From Clostridiales bacterium (GTDB lineage: Bacteria > Bacillota > Clostridia > Oscillospirales > Oscillospiraceae), in contig JALFAD010000010.1 in the NCBI GenBank assembly GCA_022772525.1, positions 1 through 45,655 on the forward strand: a stretch of DNA of 45,655 bases. The letters are read 5' to 3'. The notes under the pieces were generated by a model that ran no database searches, was not told the DNA's origin, and saw only the letters and a program-made list of their open reading frames with translations. Position numbers and translations under genes: made by a program. Every line of letters starts with the position of its first letter. Within the stretch, counting starts at the first letter, position 1. Below are positions 26,217-33,246 of the stretch, piece after piece.

Positions 26217-26227
26217 AAGACAGCTGC

Positions 26228-26271
26228 CTTGGAATAGATTTTTGTAACATGCTGCACTTTTCTATTCCAAG
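26228..26271. repeat. Inverted repeat after the sortase gene
   Basis: CTTGGAATAGA (26228-26238) and TCTATTCCAAG (26261-26271) are perfect complements with a 22-base loop. It begins 12 bases after the sortase stop and might stabilise the transcript end. There is no T run, so it is not a typical terminator. Confidence 0.45.
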
Positions 26272-26367
26272 ATAACCATACAGCAGACAAAATCGGTATC
26301 GCTTTCCGAGGGAAAAATGCCGTGGTAAAACGCAAATAGCACGGAAATACCTGTCATATGAAAAGAG

Positions 26368-26404
26368 CACTCCCACCCCAGCAGTTTGTTCCGGGGTGGG
26401 AGTG
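26368..26404. terminator. GC-rich hairpin terminator
   Basis: CACTCCCACCCC (26368-26379) pairs perfectly with GGGGTGGGAGTG (26393-26404). On the reverse strand it is followed by CTCTTTTCATATG, so it best fits termination of the reverse transcript that carries the AbrB fragment; it may also stop forward transcripts from the sortase gene. From 26405 to 26493 I see nothing else. Confidence 0.6.
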
Positions 26405-26493
26405 TTCGATCAATTCAGACGCTTGGAGGATTGGGGCTTCCGGCCTTTTCGGATACGCACGGTTTTAGCGCTCGCAGTTGTCACTATGTACAA

Positions 26494-26667
26494 CTACCAC
26501 CCTTGCCGTTTGGCTAAATCCAACATAGAGAAACAGTATTTTTCCCACTGTGTCAATGATGTCAATGACGGGTCGCCCTCCCGGATGCGCAGAGTGCGGC
26601 GGATCTCTTTGGGAATGACGATACGTCCTAAATCGTCCACCCGGCGAACAATGCCTGTTGCTTTCAT
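26494..26667 (-). pseudogene. Truncated AbrB/SpoVT-type transcription regulator
   Basis: The 57-residue reading starts MKATGIVRRVDDLGRIVIPKEIRRTLRIREGDP, which is the nearly invariant N-terminal swapped-hairpin DNA-binding domain of clostridial AbrB/SpoVT proteins. After EGDP the expected LEIF-type strand and C-terminal domain are absent and replaced by an unrelated 24-residue tail ending in QGW-stop. A strong AAGGAGAGG site stands before the ATG. Intact relatives are around 80 residues or more, so this is a broken gene or, less likely, a DNA-binding-domain-only product. Confidence 0.75.
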
Positions 26668-26831
26668 ATCTGTTCCTCTCCTTGCGGTAAATTCCCAGTG
26701 GTATTGTTTGTAGGTTTTGGGGAATTATGCGGGTGATTCTTGCGTACAGGCGGCGTGTTCATGAAGCGGATTTCTTTTGCGGTGGACATACGCGAAATGC
26801 GTGACCGATTCTCCAAATCATAAAACGCATA

Positions 26832-26872
26832 ACACAGAAGGCCCCCGGCATTGTACCGGGGGCCTTCTGTGT
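26832..26872 (-). terminator. Terminator of the AGE-rpiR transcript
   Basis: A perfect 17-bp stem (26832-26848 with 26856-26872, core GGCCCCCGG/CCGGGGGCC) with a seven-base loop lies 22 bases beyond the rpiR stop codon. On the reverse strand it is followed by TTATGCGTTTTATG, moderately T-rich. Confidence 0.75.
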
Positions 26873-26894
26873 GTAAATCGATTTGATTGCCCCG

Positions 26895-27746
26895 CTAAAT
26901 GTGCATGACAGACAGAGCGGAGGCGATAGCCTGAACACTTTCCTCGCAGCTTTCCCGGTTGCGCAGGCAGTATTCCTGAAAGACCGCGTCCACGACAACC
27001 AGCTGGGCTACCTTCGCCGGAACGGAGCCGAACTGGAAGGGGCTTTCGTTGGAGCCGCAGCGCAGAACCACGTCCGACAGCTTTGCCGCCGGGGACTTCT
27101 GAAACCGGGTTACCAGAATTGTGTGAATCCCCCGCTGACGGGCCAGCTCCAGAATCTGTAGGCCGCCGGTGGTGGCGCCGGAATAGGAAAACAGGAAAAT
27201 CACACCCTTTGGGTCCATCGTCGCTACAGCGGAAATCTGTATATGGGCATCGGAAATCGCGGAAAATTTTCCGGTCACGGTGGAAAACAGGTGGGCGCAC
27301 TCGCAGGCCATAATCATGGAGCCGCCGGAGCCGATGCACAGCACCGCCGGTGCCTGCTCGATCATCTCCACAGCCCTGCCGATCTGATTCAGGTCCATCA
27401 GCTCCATGGTCTGACGGATGGCGTCAATGGTCATTCGCCCGGATTCCCGCACCCGCCCGGCAAGAGTGTCCGTGGAAACCGGCTCCTGCCCGTGTGCCGT
27501 TTCCGGCGCGGAATGCCGGGCCAGCTCGATTTTGAAGGCGTTGAAGCCCTTCAGATGCAGGCTCCGGCAGAACCGGGAGACGGTTGCCTCTGCGGTGCCG
27601 CATTCTTCTGCCAGCTGCGTGATGGACATGAACTGCACCTGCGCGTGCCGGGCCAGCACATAGTCCGCCACCCGCCGCTCCGCACCGGTCAGCTGATAGT
27701 AGGAGGCACGTATGCGCTCCAGAATATCCATGTTCTGCTCGTCCAT
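26895..27746 (-). CDS. nanR: RpiR-family regulator of the sialic-acid genes
   Basis: A 283-residue cytoplasmic transcription factor. Residues about 1-80 form the RpiR helix-turn-helix (QFMSITQLAEECGTAEATVSRFCRSLHLKGFNAFK). Residues about 125-260 are a SIS sugar-phosphate-binding domain (LCIGSGGSMIMACECAHLF, IFLFSYSGATTGGLQILELA). It lies 27 bases downstream of the epimerase gene on the same strand, so the two form an operon. RpiR regulators in nan loci sense amino-sugar phosphates such as ManNAc-6-P or GlcNAc-6-P. The GAAAAT palindromes at 29027, 29055 and 30578 are its candidate sites. The symbol reflects context rather than a proven orthologue. Confidence 0.85.
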   Translation of the reverse strand: MDEQNMDILERIRASYYQLTGAERRVADYVLARHAQVQFMSITQLAEECGTAEATVSRFCRSLHLKGFNAFKIELARHSAPETAHGQEPVSTDTLAGRVRESGRMTIDAIRQTMELMDLNQIGRAVEMIEQAPAVLCIGSGGSMIMACECAHLFSTVTGKFSAISDAHIQISAVATMDPKGVIFLFSYSGATTGGLQILELARQRGIHTILVTRFQKSPAAKLSDVVLRCGSNESPFQFGSVPAKVAQLVVVDAVFQEYCLRNRESCEESVQAIASALSVMHI

Positions 27747-27773
27747 AATCGTGTCTCCTGTGCAATTTTTGAA

Positions 27774-28973
27774 TTATTCGCCTAAGATCTGGGTCATCAT
27801 CTGATCCAGCATAATCAGGCAGCGGGGCACATGGAAGGGGCCCTTGAAGGTGGAACCCTTGCAGGCGGGCTGGGTGGGCTTGCCGTCCCGGCGCAGATAC
27901 CCGTACCACTCGCCGTACTCGTCGGCAAAATAGGTCTTGCAGTAGTCCAGCAGCCGGTCAAAAATTTCCAGATATTTTTCGTCCCCGGTGTCCCGGTAGA
28001 TCATCATGGAGGCAATCAGCGCCTCGTTATGGGGCCACCACAGCTTCATGTCGTGCTCGTAGGCCTCGGGAGGATTGCCAAGGCAGTCCATGAAGTACAG
28101 AATGCCGCCGTACTCCTGATCCCAGCCCATGTTGAAGGCCATGTTGAATACGTCGATGGCCTTGGCGTGCAGTTCCTTGTCGTGAGTCTCATTGGCGTAG
28201 TCCATCAGGAACCAGCTGCACTCGATGTCGTGACCGGGGTTCACCATCCGGCCTTCGGTGATGTCCAGCCGGGGCGTGCCGTCGGGGGCGACGTTCTCCA
28301 GTGTGCACTTGAGGTCCGGCTTGACGTGGTAGGCGAAGATATCGTGGATGCACTCTTTCGCCCGCTCGTCGTACAGCTTGGCGTTCTCCGGGTCAACCCG
28401 CTTCATGATGCCGGTGACATTCAGAATAATCATGGGGATGCCCAGAGAGCGGCCGGTGCGGGTCTCGGGAATGGTCTTGGGGCCGAGACCGGTGGGATCG
28501 GGCATGCCGTGGTTCAGGTTCCAGTACATATCGTAGGCCCGACGGGCACGCTCCAAGTGCTCTTTTTTGCCGGTGATACCATAATACTCGGCGTTGGCGA
28601 TGCAATAGAAGGCCTCGCTGTAGCAGTAGCGGCGCTGACGCAGGGGCTTGCCGTCGCCGGTGACGGTGAAGTACAGCCGTCCGCCGGCCTCGTGGTTGAC
28701 GCAGTACTTCTCGAGGAAATCAATGCAGCTCTTGGAAGCAGCCAGCCACTCCTCCTTCATGCCGTAGACGTGGCACAGGTAGGCGTAGGTCCAGCCGCAG
28801 CGGCCCTGCATCCACACGCTCTTGTCGGTGGAGTAGATCTTGCCGGTGCGGTCCAGGCAGGTGTAAATGCCGCCGTGCTCGGCGTCCATACCATTTTTCA
28901 GCCAGAAATCGGCTACGTTTGCCAGCTGGTCACGGACCCACTGACGCTGGGCCAGAAATTTTTCACGATCCAT
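27774..28973 (-). CDS. N-acylglucosamine 2-epimerase (AGE/RnBP family)
   Basis: A 399-residue (alpha/alpha)6-barrel enzyme that interconverts ManNAc and GlcNAc. Family marks are SVWMQGRCGWTYAYL near the N-terminus, EGRMVNPGHDIECSWFLMDYA with the catalytic His, KLWWPHNEALIA, and EYGEWYGYLRRDG followed by FKGPFHVPRCL at the C-terminus, matching the animal renin-binding protein more closely than cellobiose epimerases. It acts on the free sugar, unlike NanE, which uses ManNAc-6-P. AGGAGG precedes the ATG, and a good promoter lies just upstream (29012-29040). First gene of the reverse-strand operon with rpiR. Confidence 0.9.
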   Translation of the reverse strand: MDREKFLAQRQWVRDQLANVADFWLKNGMDAEHGGIYTCLDRTGKIYSTDKSVWMQGRCGWTYAYLCHVYGMKEEWLAASKSCIDFLEKYCVNHEAGGRLYFTVTGDGKPLRQRRYCYSEAFYCIANAEYYGITGKKEHLERARRAYDMYWNLNHGMPDPTGLGPKTIPETRTGRSLGIPMIILNVTGIMKRVDPENAKLYDERAKECIHDIFAYHVKPDLKCTLENVAPDGTPRLDITEGRMVNPGHDIECSWFLMDYANETHDKELHAKAIDVFNMAFNMGWDQEYGGILYFMDCLGNPPEAYEHDMKLWWPHNEALIASMMIYRDTGDEKYLEIFDRLLDYCKTYFADEYGEWYGYLRRDGKPTQPACKGSTFKGPFHVPRCLIMLDQMMTQILGE

Positions 28974-29011
28974 TTAAAAATACCTCCTAAAAATTGTCGG
29001 TTTCTGAGATT

Positions 29012-29040
29012 ATCATACCACTGCTGGAAAATGATTTCAA
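29012..29040 (-). promoter_or_regulatory. Sigma-A promoter of AGE-rpiR
   Basis: On the reverse strand TTGAAA (29040-29035) and TATGAT (29017-29012) are exactly 17 bases apart, about 40 bases before the epimerase start. A GAAAAT-type palindrome (29027-29038) overlaps the -35 box and spacer, as expected for a repressor site. Confidence 0.6.
29027..29038. promoter_or_regulatory. Candidate RpiR/NanR operator 1
   Basis: GAAAATGATTTC, an imperfect palindrome overlapping the -35 and spacer of the AGE-rpiR promoter. The same pattern recurs at 29055-29066 and 30578-30590. Confidence 0.45.
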
Positions 29041-29054
29041 TGAAAAATAAATGA

Positions 29055-29066
29055 GAAAATAATTTC
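29055..29066. promoter_or_regulatory. Candidate RpiR/NanR operator 2
   Basis: GAAAATAATTTC lies between the divergent AGE-rpiR and DUF624 promoters, 28 bases (start to start) from operator 1. Paired sites at this spacing would suit a tetrameric RpiR protein. Confidence 0.45.
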
Positions 29067-29095
29067 TTTCGGGAATCCGCCCGGGGCTTTCGGTA

Positions 29096-29124
29096 GTGAC
29101 AGACGGATGAATCTGTGCTACAAT
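29096..29124 (+). promoter_or_regulatory. Sigma-A promoter of the DUF624 gene
   Basis: GTGACA (29096-29101) and TACAAT (29119-29124) with a 17-base spacer, about 24 bases before the ATG at 29148 and followed by AGGAGGA. Confidence 0.5.
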
Positions 29125-29147
29125 ACCCGAAAAAGGAGGAGATTCCC

Positions 29148-29771
29148 ATGTTTCGCAATCTTTTCAGCCCGGACAGCGGCCTGATGATCACCATGACCCA
29201 GCTGACCGACAGCATTTTCCTCAGCCTGTTCTGGATTCTCGGTTGTATGCCGGTGGTCACCATCGGCGCCTCCTGCGCCGCCCTCTATGACGCCGCCTTC
29301 CGGGGCTTCCGCAGGGGAGAAAAGCACTGCTGGCAGCGGTTCTGGCAGGTTTTTCGGGGAAACTGGAAGGGGGGAATCGTGCCCACGGTGCTGGTGCTCG
29401 CCCTGCTGTGCCTGCTGGCAAAGGGCCTGATCCTTGTGTGGAACGGGGCAGCGACAGGCCGGATTTCGTGGATTCTGTTTTCCGCGGCGGCCTTTCTGGG
29501 CGTCACCGGACTGGGCATTCTGAGCCTCGTATTTCCCGTCCTCTCCCGGTTTGAAAATTCTCTGGGCGGTCTGCTGAAAAACACCCTGCTGCTGGGCCTT
29601 GCCAACCTGCCCCGAACCATTGGGCTGGGCATTGTCAACGCCGCTGCCATCTTCCTGTGCGCCCGGCTTGTGTTCCCCCTGTTTTTCCTGCCAGCCCTGG
29701 CGGCGCTTGTTTCCAGCCTGCTGGTGGAGCCGATGTTTCGGCCCTTTCTGCCAAAGGAAGCGGAAGAATAA
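29148..29771 (+). CDS. DUF624 (YesL-like) membrane protein
   Basis: A 207-residue integral membrane protein with about five hydrophobic spans. The N-terminus (LMITMTQLTDSIFLSLFWILGCMPVVTIGASCAALYDA) is the characteristic DUF624 segment. Members are commonly found beside CUT1 sugar importers, and their role is unknown; assistance to the transporter is often presumed. AGGAGGAG precedes the start at 29148. It converges on the SGNH gene with only three bases between stops. Confidence 0.82.
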   Translation: MFRNLFSPDSGLMITMTQLTDSIFLSLFWILGCMPVVTIGASCAALYDAAFRGFRRGEKHCWQRFWQVFRGNWKGGIVPTVLVLALLCLLAKGLILVWNGAATGRISWILFSAAAFLGVTGLGILSLVFPVLSRFENSLGGLLKNTLLLGLANLPRTIGLGIVNAAAIFLCARLVFPLFFLPALAALVSSLLVEPMFRPFLPKEAEE

Positions 29772-29774
29772 GTC

Positions 29775-30440
29775 TTACTTCACCAGCTCCGGCACCAATT
29801 CCGCCAGCTTTCCGGCAAGGGCTTTGTGGCCCCGGCTGGTCAGATGCATGAAGTCCACGGTATTAAACTCGCAGCCCAGCGCCCCGGCGTCCAGGAAGGA
29901 CACCCCCAGAAGTTCACACTGTTCCCGGTAGCAATCCGCCAGCTGCCGGGATTTTTCTACACACAGCTGCCCCATGGTTGCCGCAACAGGACTGGTGAGC
30001 ATTCCCTCGCCGATGGGAGGCGGGGCAATGACCAGAATGTTGGGTGCTTTGCCGCCCCAGCAGTCGGTGCTTTTCGCCTTGCTCACCAGACGCGCCATGC
30101 CCAGAGCAATGCAGGCTGCGCTGGCATAGAACCGATCCTTGCAGTCGTTGGTGCCCAGCATGATAATTAAGAGGTCAATTGCCTCGTGACTTTTGAGGCA
30201 GGGATAGATGTAGTCCAGAGCGTTCAGACCCTCGTGGATGGGATCGTCAAAGCAGGTGGTCCGTCCGGACAGGCCTTCCTCGATCACAAGATAGTCCTGC
30301 CCCAGCGCATTTTGCAGCAGCCGGGTCCAGCGCTGCTCCTCCGTAAAGCGGATGCCGCCGTCTAAGCAGTCGGCGTTGTCCGCGCAGTAGCCATGGGTGT
30401 TGGAATCCCCGAAGCAGAGAATGTGCTTTTTCATATCCAT
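29775..30440 (-). CDS. SGNH/GDSL-family esterase, possible sialate O-acetylesterase
   Basis: A 221-residue hydrolase with all SGNH blocks: the nucleophile Ser in ILCFGDSNTHG (block I), the Gly in LSGRT (block II), GTND (block III) and the catalytic Asp and His in DFMHLTSRGH (block V). In a nan locus the natural guess is removal of O-acetyl groups from imported sialic acids. There is no signal peptide, so it would work in the cytoplasm, unlike the periplasmic NanS. AAGGAG precedes the ATG; MDMKK offers a second start six bases later. Confidence 0.8.
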   Translation of the reverse strand: MDMKKHILCFGDSNTHGYCADNADCLDGGIRFTEEQRWTRLLQNALGQDYLVIEEGLSGRTTCFDDPIHEGLNALDYIYPCLKSHEAIDLLIIMLGTNDCKDRFYASAACIALGMARLVSKAKSTDCWGGKAPNILVIAPPPIGEGMLTSPVAATMGQLCVEKSRQLADCYREQCELLGVSFLDAGALGCEFNTVDFMHLTSRGHKALAGKLAELVPELVK

Positions 30441-30523
30441 GCGACTCCTTTCTCACATTACAGAATACCATGTTTTCGGTCCGCGTCAAGGGCGGCGGAG
30501 CAGTTTCGTCATTGTGCTGAAAT

Positions 30524-30537
30524 TGGAAACGTTTTCA
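30524..30537 (+). promoter_or_regulatory. Catabolite-responsive element (cre)
   Basis: TGGAAACGTTTTCA fits the CcpA-binding consensus TGNAANCGNTNNCA fully. It lies about 63 bases upstream of the -35 box of the importer promoter, within the 305-base gap between the esterase and the binding-protein gene, so the operon is likely subject to carbon catabolite control by CcpA. Confidence 0.6.
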
Positions 30538-30577
30538 TATGCAAAACAGAAAACTTTTTCGTTAAGGCGTTACTATC

Positions 30578-30590
30578 GAAAATTATTTTC
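30578..30590. promoter_or_regulatory. Candidate RpiR/NanR operator 3
   Basis: GAAAATTATTTTC, a perfect palindrome about a central T, ends nine bases before the -35 box of the importer promoter. It matches operators 1 and 2 apart from one extra T. Confidence 0.5.
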
Positions 30591-30599
30591 ATACTGTTG

Positions 30600-30628
30600 T
30601 TGACATTGTTGAATCTATGGTGTAAGAT
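30600..30628 (+). promoter_or_regulatory. Sigma-A promoter of the sialic-acid importer operon
   Basis: Consensus -35 TTGACA (30600-30605), a 17-base spacer and TAAGAT (30623-30628). The untranslated leader would be about 110 bases and ends in an ideal AGGAGG (30733-30738). Confidence 0.6.
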
Positions 30629-30745
30629 ATCCTTGGAAATTGTGGGGAATACCGGAAAACACAGATGATTCCCCGCAGGAATCTGGCTCTGACGGCGAAA
30701 GCCGTTAAGCGTATATCGTGTAATATTAATTTAGGAGGAAACACA

Positions 30746-32083
30746 ATGAAAAAGTTGATTGCTGTGGCATTGGCTGTGGTCATGGTGCTGTCCCTGGGCG
30801 CCTGCTCCGTGCAGAAGGCTGAGACTCCCGCCCCCACTGCTGCCCCCGCTCCCGCCGCCACCGAGGCTGCTGCTCCTGCTGCAACTGAGGCCGCTGCTCC
30901 CGTTGAGATCAGCCTGTGGACCTACCCCATCGGCAACTGGGGCAAGCAGGAAGTCGTTGACCAGCTGCTCGCTGAGTTCAACGCCGCTTATCCCAACATC
31001 AAGGTTACCGTTGAGTACCTGACCTACACCGACGGCGATGACAAGGTTAACACTGCCATCGAGGGCAACGCCGCTCCCGACATCGTCATGGAAGGACCCG
31101 AGCGTCTGGTCGCCAACTGGGGCGCTAAGGGCAAGATGGTTGACCTGGCTGACCTGTGGACTGCCGATGCCAAGTCTGACATCTACGCTTCCGTGGAAGC
31201 TGCCTGTAACAACGGCAGTGGTGCTTACTACGAGTACCCCCTGTGCATGACCGCTCACTGCATGGCCATCAACAAGACCGTCTTTGAGGAGACCGGCGCA
31301 TGGCAGTATGTGGATGCCGAGACCCACACCTGGACCACCGAGAACTTCCTGAAGGCTGTTGACACCCTGTACAACGCCGGCTATAAGACCGTTGGCGCCG
31401 TGTTCTGCTCCGCTCAGGGCGGCGACCAGGGCACCCGTGCTCTGTACAACAATATGTACGGCGGCACCTTCACCAACGCCGAGCACACCGCTTACACCAT
31501 GAATTCCCCCGAGAACGTCAAGGCTCTGGAGACCCTGTACAATACCAAGGGCATCAACTTTGACGCTTCCATCAACGGCGGCGAAGAGGCTGACCTGTTC
31601 GCTCAGGGCGTGCTGCAGATGGCCTTCTGCTGGAACGCCGCTACCCACGCTGCCCGTACCGAGGTCATTGGCGACAACTTTGAGGTATTCCCCATGGCCT
31701 TCCCCTCTCCCAACGGCACTGACGTGAAGCTGTGCGGCGGTATCTGGGGCTTCGGCATCTTCGACAACGGCGACGCTGCCAAGATTGACGCTGCCAAGAC
31801 CTTCATCAAGTGGGTCTGCGACGAGAACACTGTTGAGTCCGTCACCACCTCCGGCTTCTGGTCCGTCCGTCAGTCCGTCACTGACCTGTACGCCGACGAC
31901 GAGCTGAAGAATGTTTACGGCACCTTCATGCAGTACATGGGCGACTACTACAACGTCACTCCCGGCTGGACTGAGGCCCGTGCCGCCGCGTGGAACATGC
32001 TGCAGCAGATTGGCACCGGCACTCCCGTTCAGGAAGCTGCTGACGCCTTTGTGGCTACCGCCAACGCTGCCGCCGGCGCATAA
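30746..32083 (+). CDS. Sugar ABC transporter substrate-binding lipoprotein (sialic acid predicted)
   Basis: A 445-residue lipoprotein, the extracellular receptor of a CUT1 importer. The signal peptide ends in the lipobox LSLGAC, with the acylated Cys at about residue 22; an Ala/Pro/Thr-rich linker follows, then the family 1 binding fold (VEISLWTYPIGNWGKQEVVDQLLAEFNAAYPNIKVTV-type start). AGGAGG decides the start at 30746. Codon use is strongly biased to a few codons (GCT, AAC, CTG, CCC), as in highly expressed genes. A strong terminator follows. Sialic acid as ligand is inferred from the lyase and epimerase nearby. Confidence 0.85.
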   Translation: MKKLIAVALAVVMVLSLGACSVQKAETPAPTAAPAPAATEAAAPAATEAAAPVEISLWTYPIGNWGKQEVVDQLLAEFNAAYPNIKVTVEYLTYTDGDDKVNTAIEGNAAPDIVMEGPERLVANWGAKGKMVDLADLWTADAKSDIYASVEAACNNGSGAYYEYPLCMTAHCMAINKTVFEETGAWQYVDAETHTWTTENFLKAVDTLYNAGYKTVGAVFCSAQGGDQGTRALYNNMYGGTFTNAEHTAYTMNSPENVKALETLYNTKGINFDASINGGEEADLFAQGVLQMAFCWNAATHAARTEVIGDNFEVFPMAFPSPNGTDVKLCGGIWGFGIFDNGDAAKIDAAKTFIKWVCDENTVESVTTSGFWSVRQSVTDLYADDELKNVYGTFMQYMGDYYNVTPGWTEARAAAWNMLQQIGTGTPVQEAADAFVATANAAAGA

Positions 32084-32117
32084 GCGACCGCTGACAGTCC
32101 TATAGCGTAGAAAGAAA

Positions 32118-32157
32118 GCCCCTTCCCTCTCTTCTGGGCGAGGGGAGGGGCATTTTT
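32118..32157 (+). terminator. Rho-independent (attenuating) terminator after the binding-protein gene
   Basis: GCCCCTTCCCTC (32118-32129) pairs with GAGGGGAGGGGC (32140-32151) through one wobble, followed by ATTTTTC. Partial read-through would give more binding protein than permease, as is usual in such operons. Confidence 0.85.
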
Positions 32158-32170
32158 CTTCGGCGCCTTT

Positions 32171-32249
32171 CTGCAGGGCGGGCTGCCCTCAGCCCGCTGT
32201 AAAGACATAGCGGATTTTCGCGGCGGGCTGAGGGTAGCCCGCCCTACAG
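32171..32249. repeat. Long imperfect palindrome (REP/MITE-like)
   Basis: Two 27-base arms (32171-32197 and 32223-32249) match as inverted repeats at 25 positions, with a GGGCGGGCT...CCCTCAGCCCGC core and a 25-base centre. It is non-coding and lies between the terminator and the first permease gene. A related GC-rich palindrome lies at 35633-35657. Such elements are commonly dispersed in many copies through a genome. Confidence 0.7.
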
Positions 32250-32323
32250 AGTGTGCGCACACGTTCCATTCAAACCGGGCCTGCCCATGGCGGCCCGCCG
32301 CATCATCAGAGGGGAGGATATCC

Positions 32324-33232
32324 TTGGCAAACAAAAAAGTATCCGTAAACACCAGATCCCGGCGGCTGATGGTCCATGAAACGGTTACATCTTATCTGTT
32401 CCTGCTGCCGTTCCTGATCTTCTTCGTGGGCTTCGTTCTCTATCCCATGATCATGTGCATCTACACCAGCTTCTTTGATGCCACCATGGGCCGGGAGGAC
32501 ATTTTCGTGGGCTTTGGCAACTACAAAGAGCTGTTCTCTGATCCCGTATTCTGGAAGGCACTGTGGAACACCATGATCATCGTGCTGGTGTCCGTGCCCG
32601 TAACCTGCATCTTCTCCCTGTGGGTGGCCTCCGCCATCAGCAAGATGCCCGTGGCAGCCACCTCCGCCTTCCGCTGCATTTTCTACCTGCCCGTGGTTAC
32701 CGGCTCCGTGGCCGTCACCATGGTCTGGAAGTGGATGTTCAATAACTACTACGGTATCTTCAACTACATCGGTCAGGCCACCGGCATGATCGATCAGCCT
32801 ATCAACTGGCTGGGTGATCCCAAATACGCCCTGGGATGCATCATCCTGATCCTGCTGACCACCTCCGTGGGCCAGCCCATCGTGCTGTATGTGTCGGCTC
32901 TCGACAACGTGGACAAATCCCTGGTGGAGGCCGCCGAAGTGGACGGTGCCACCCAGATGCAGGCCTTCTGGAAGATCAAGTGGCCCCAGATCATGCCTAC
33001 CACATTGTACATTCTGGTCATCACCACCATCAACTCCTTCCAGTGCTTCGCGCTGATCCAGCTGCTGACCTCCGGCGGACCCAACAACTCCACCATGACC
33101 ATCATGTACTATATCTACTACAACGCCTTCAAGCTGTACCGCTACGGCTACGGCAACGCCATGGGCGTGATTCTGGCCATCGTCATCGCGATTCTGTCTG
33201 CCGTCCAGTTCAAGGCCGGTCAGGAAAAGTAA
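32324..33232 (+). CDS. ABC sugar permease (CUT1, first subunit)
   Basis: A 302-residue MalF-type inner-membrane subunit with six hydrophobic segments (for example TSYLFLLPFLIFFVGFVLYPMIMCIYTSFFD). The EAAEVDGATQMQAFWKIKWPQIMP segment is the EAA loop that contacts the ATPase. It uses a TTG start at 32324 with GGGGAGG seven bases upstream. With the next gene it forms the transmembrane channel; no ATPase is encoded nearby, so a shared MsmX-like ATPase is likely. Confidence 0.9.
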   Translation: MANKKVSVNTRSRRLMVHETVTSYLFLLPFLIFFVGFVLYPMIMCIYTSFFDATMGREDIFVGFGNYKELFSDPVFWKALWNTMIIVLVSVPVTCIFSLWVASAISKMPVAATSAFRCIFYLPVVTGSVAVTMVWKWMFNNYYGIFNYIGQATGMIDQPINWLGDPKYALGCIILILLTTSVGQPIVLYVSALDNVDKSLVEAAEVDGATQMQAFWKIKWPQIMPTTLYILVITTINSFQCFALIQLLTSGGPNNSTMTIMYYIYYNAFKLYRYGYGNAMGVILAIVIAILSAVQFKAGQEK

Positions 33233-33246
33233 AGGAGGGGTGAATC

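Noticed and set aside
26396..26713. Forward open frame over the AbrB fragment
   Set aside because: The reverse strand has the recognisable AbrB domain with a strong ribosome site; the forward frame shows nothing.
26761..26823. Twenty-codon forward open frame
   Set aside because: It is too short and has neither a ribosome site nor a recognisable product.
27831..29054. Long forward open frame opposite the epimerase gene
   Set aside because: It is antisense to a strongly conserved AGE enzyme, lacks a ribosome site and shows no domain.
30441..30745. Riboswitch in the leader of the importer operon
   Set aside because: The leader shows a promoter, cre box and operator, but no recognisable aptamer or terminator/antiterminator pair.
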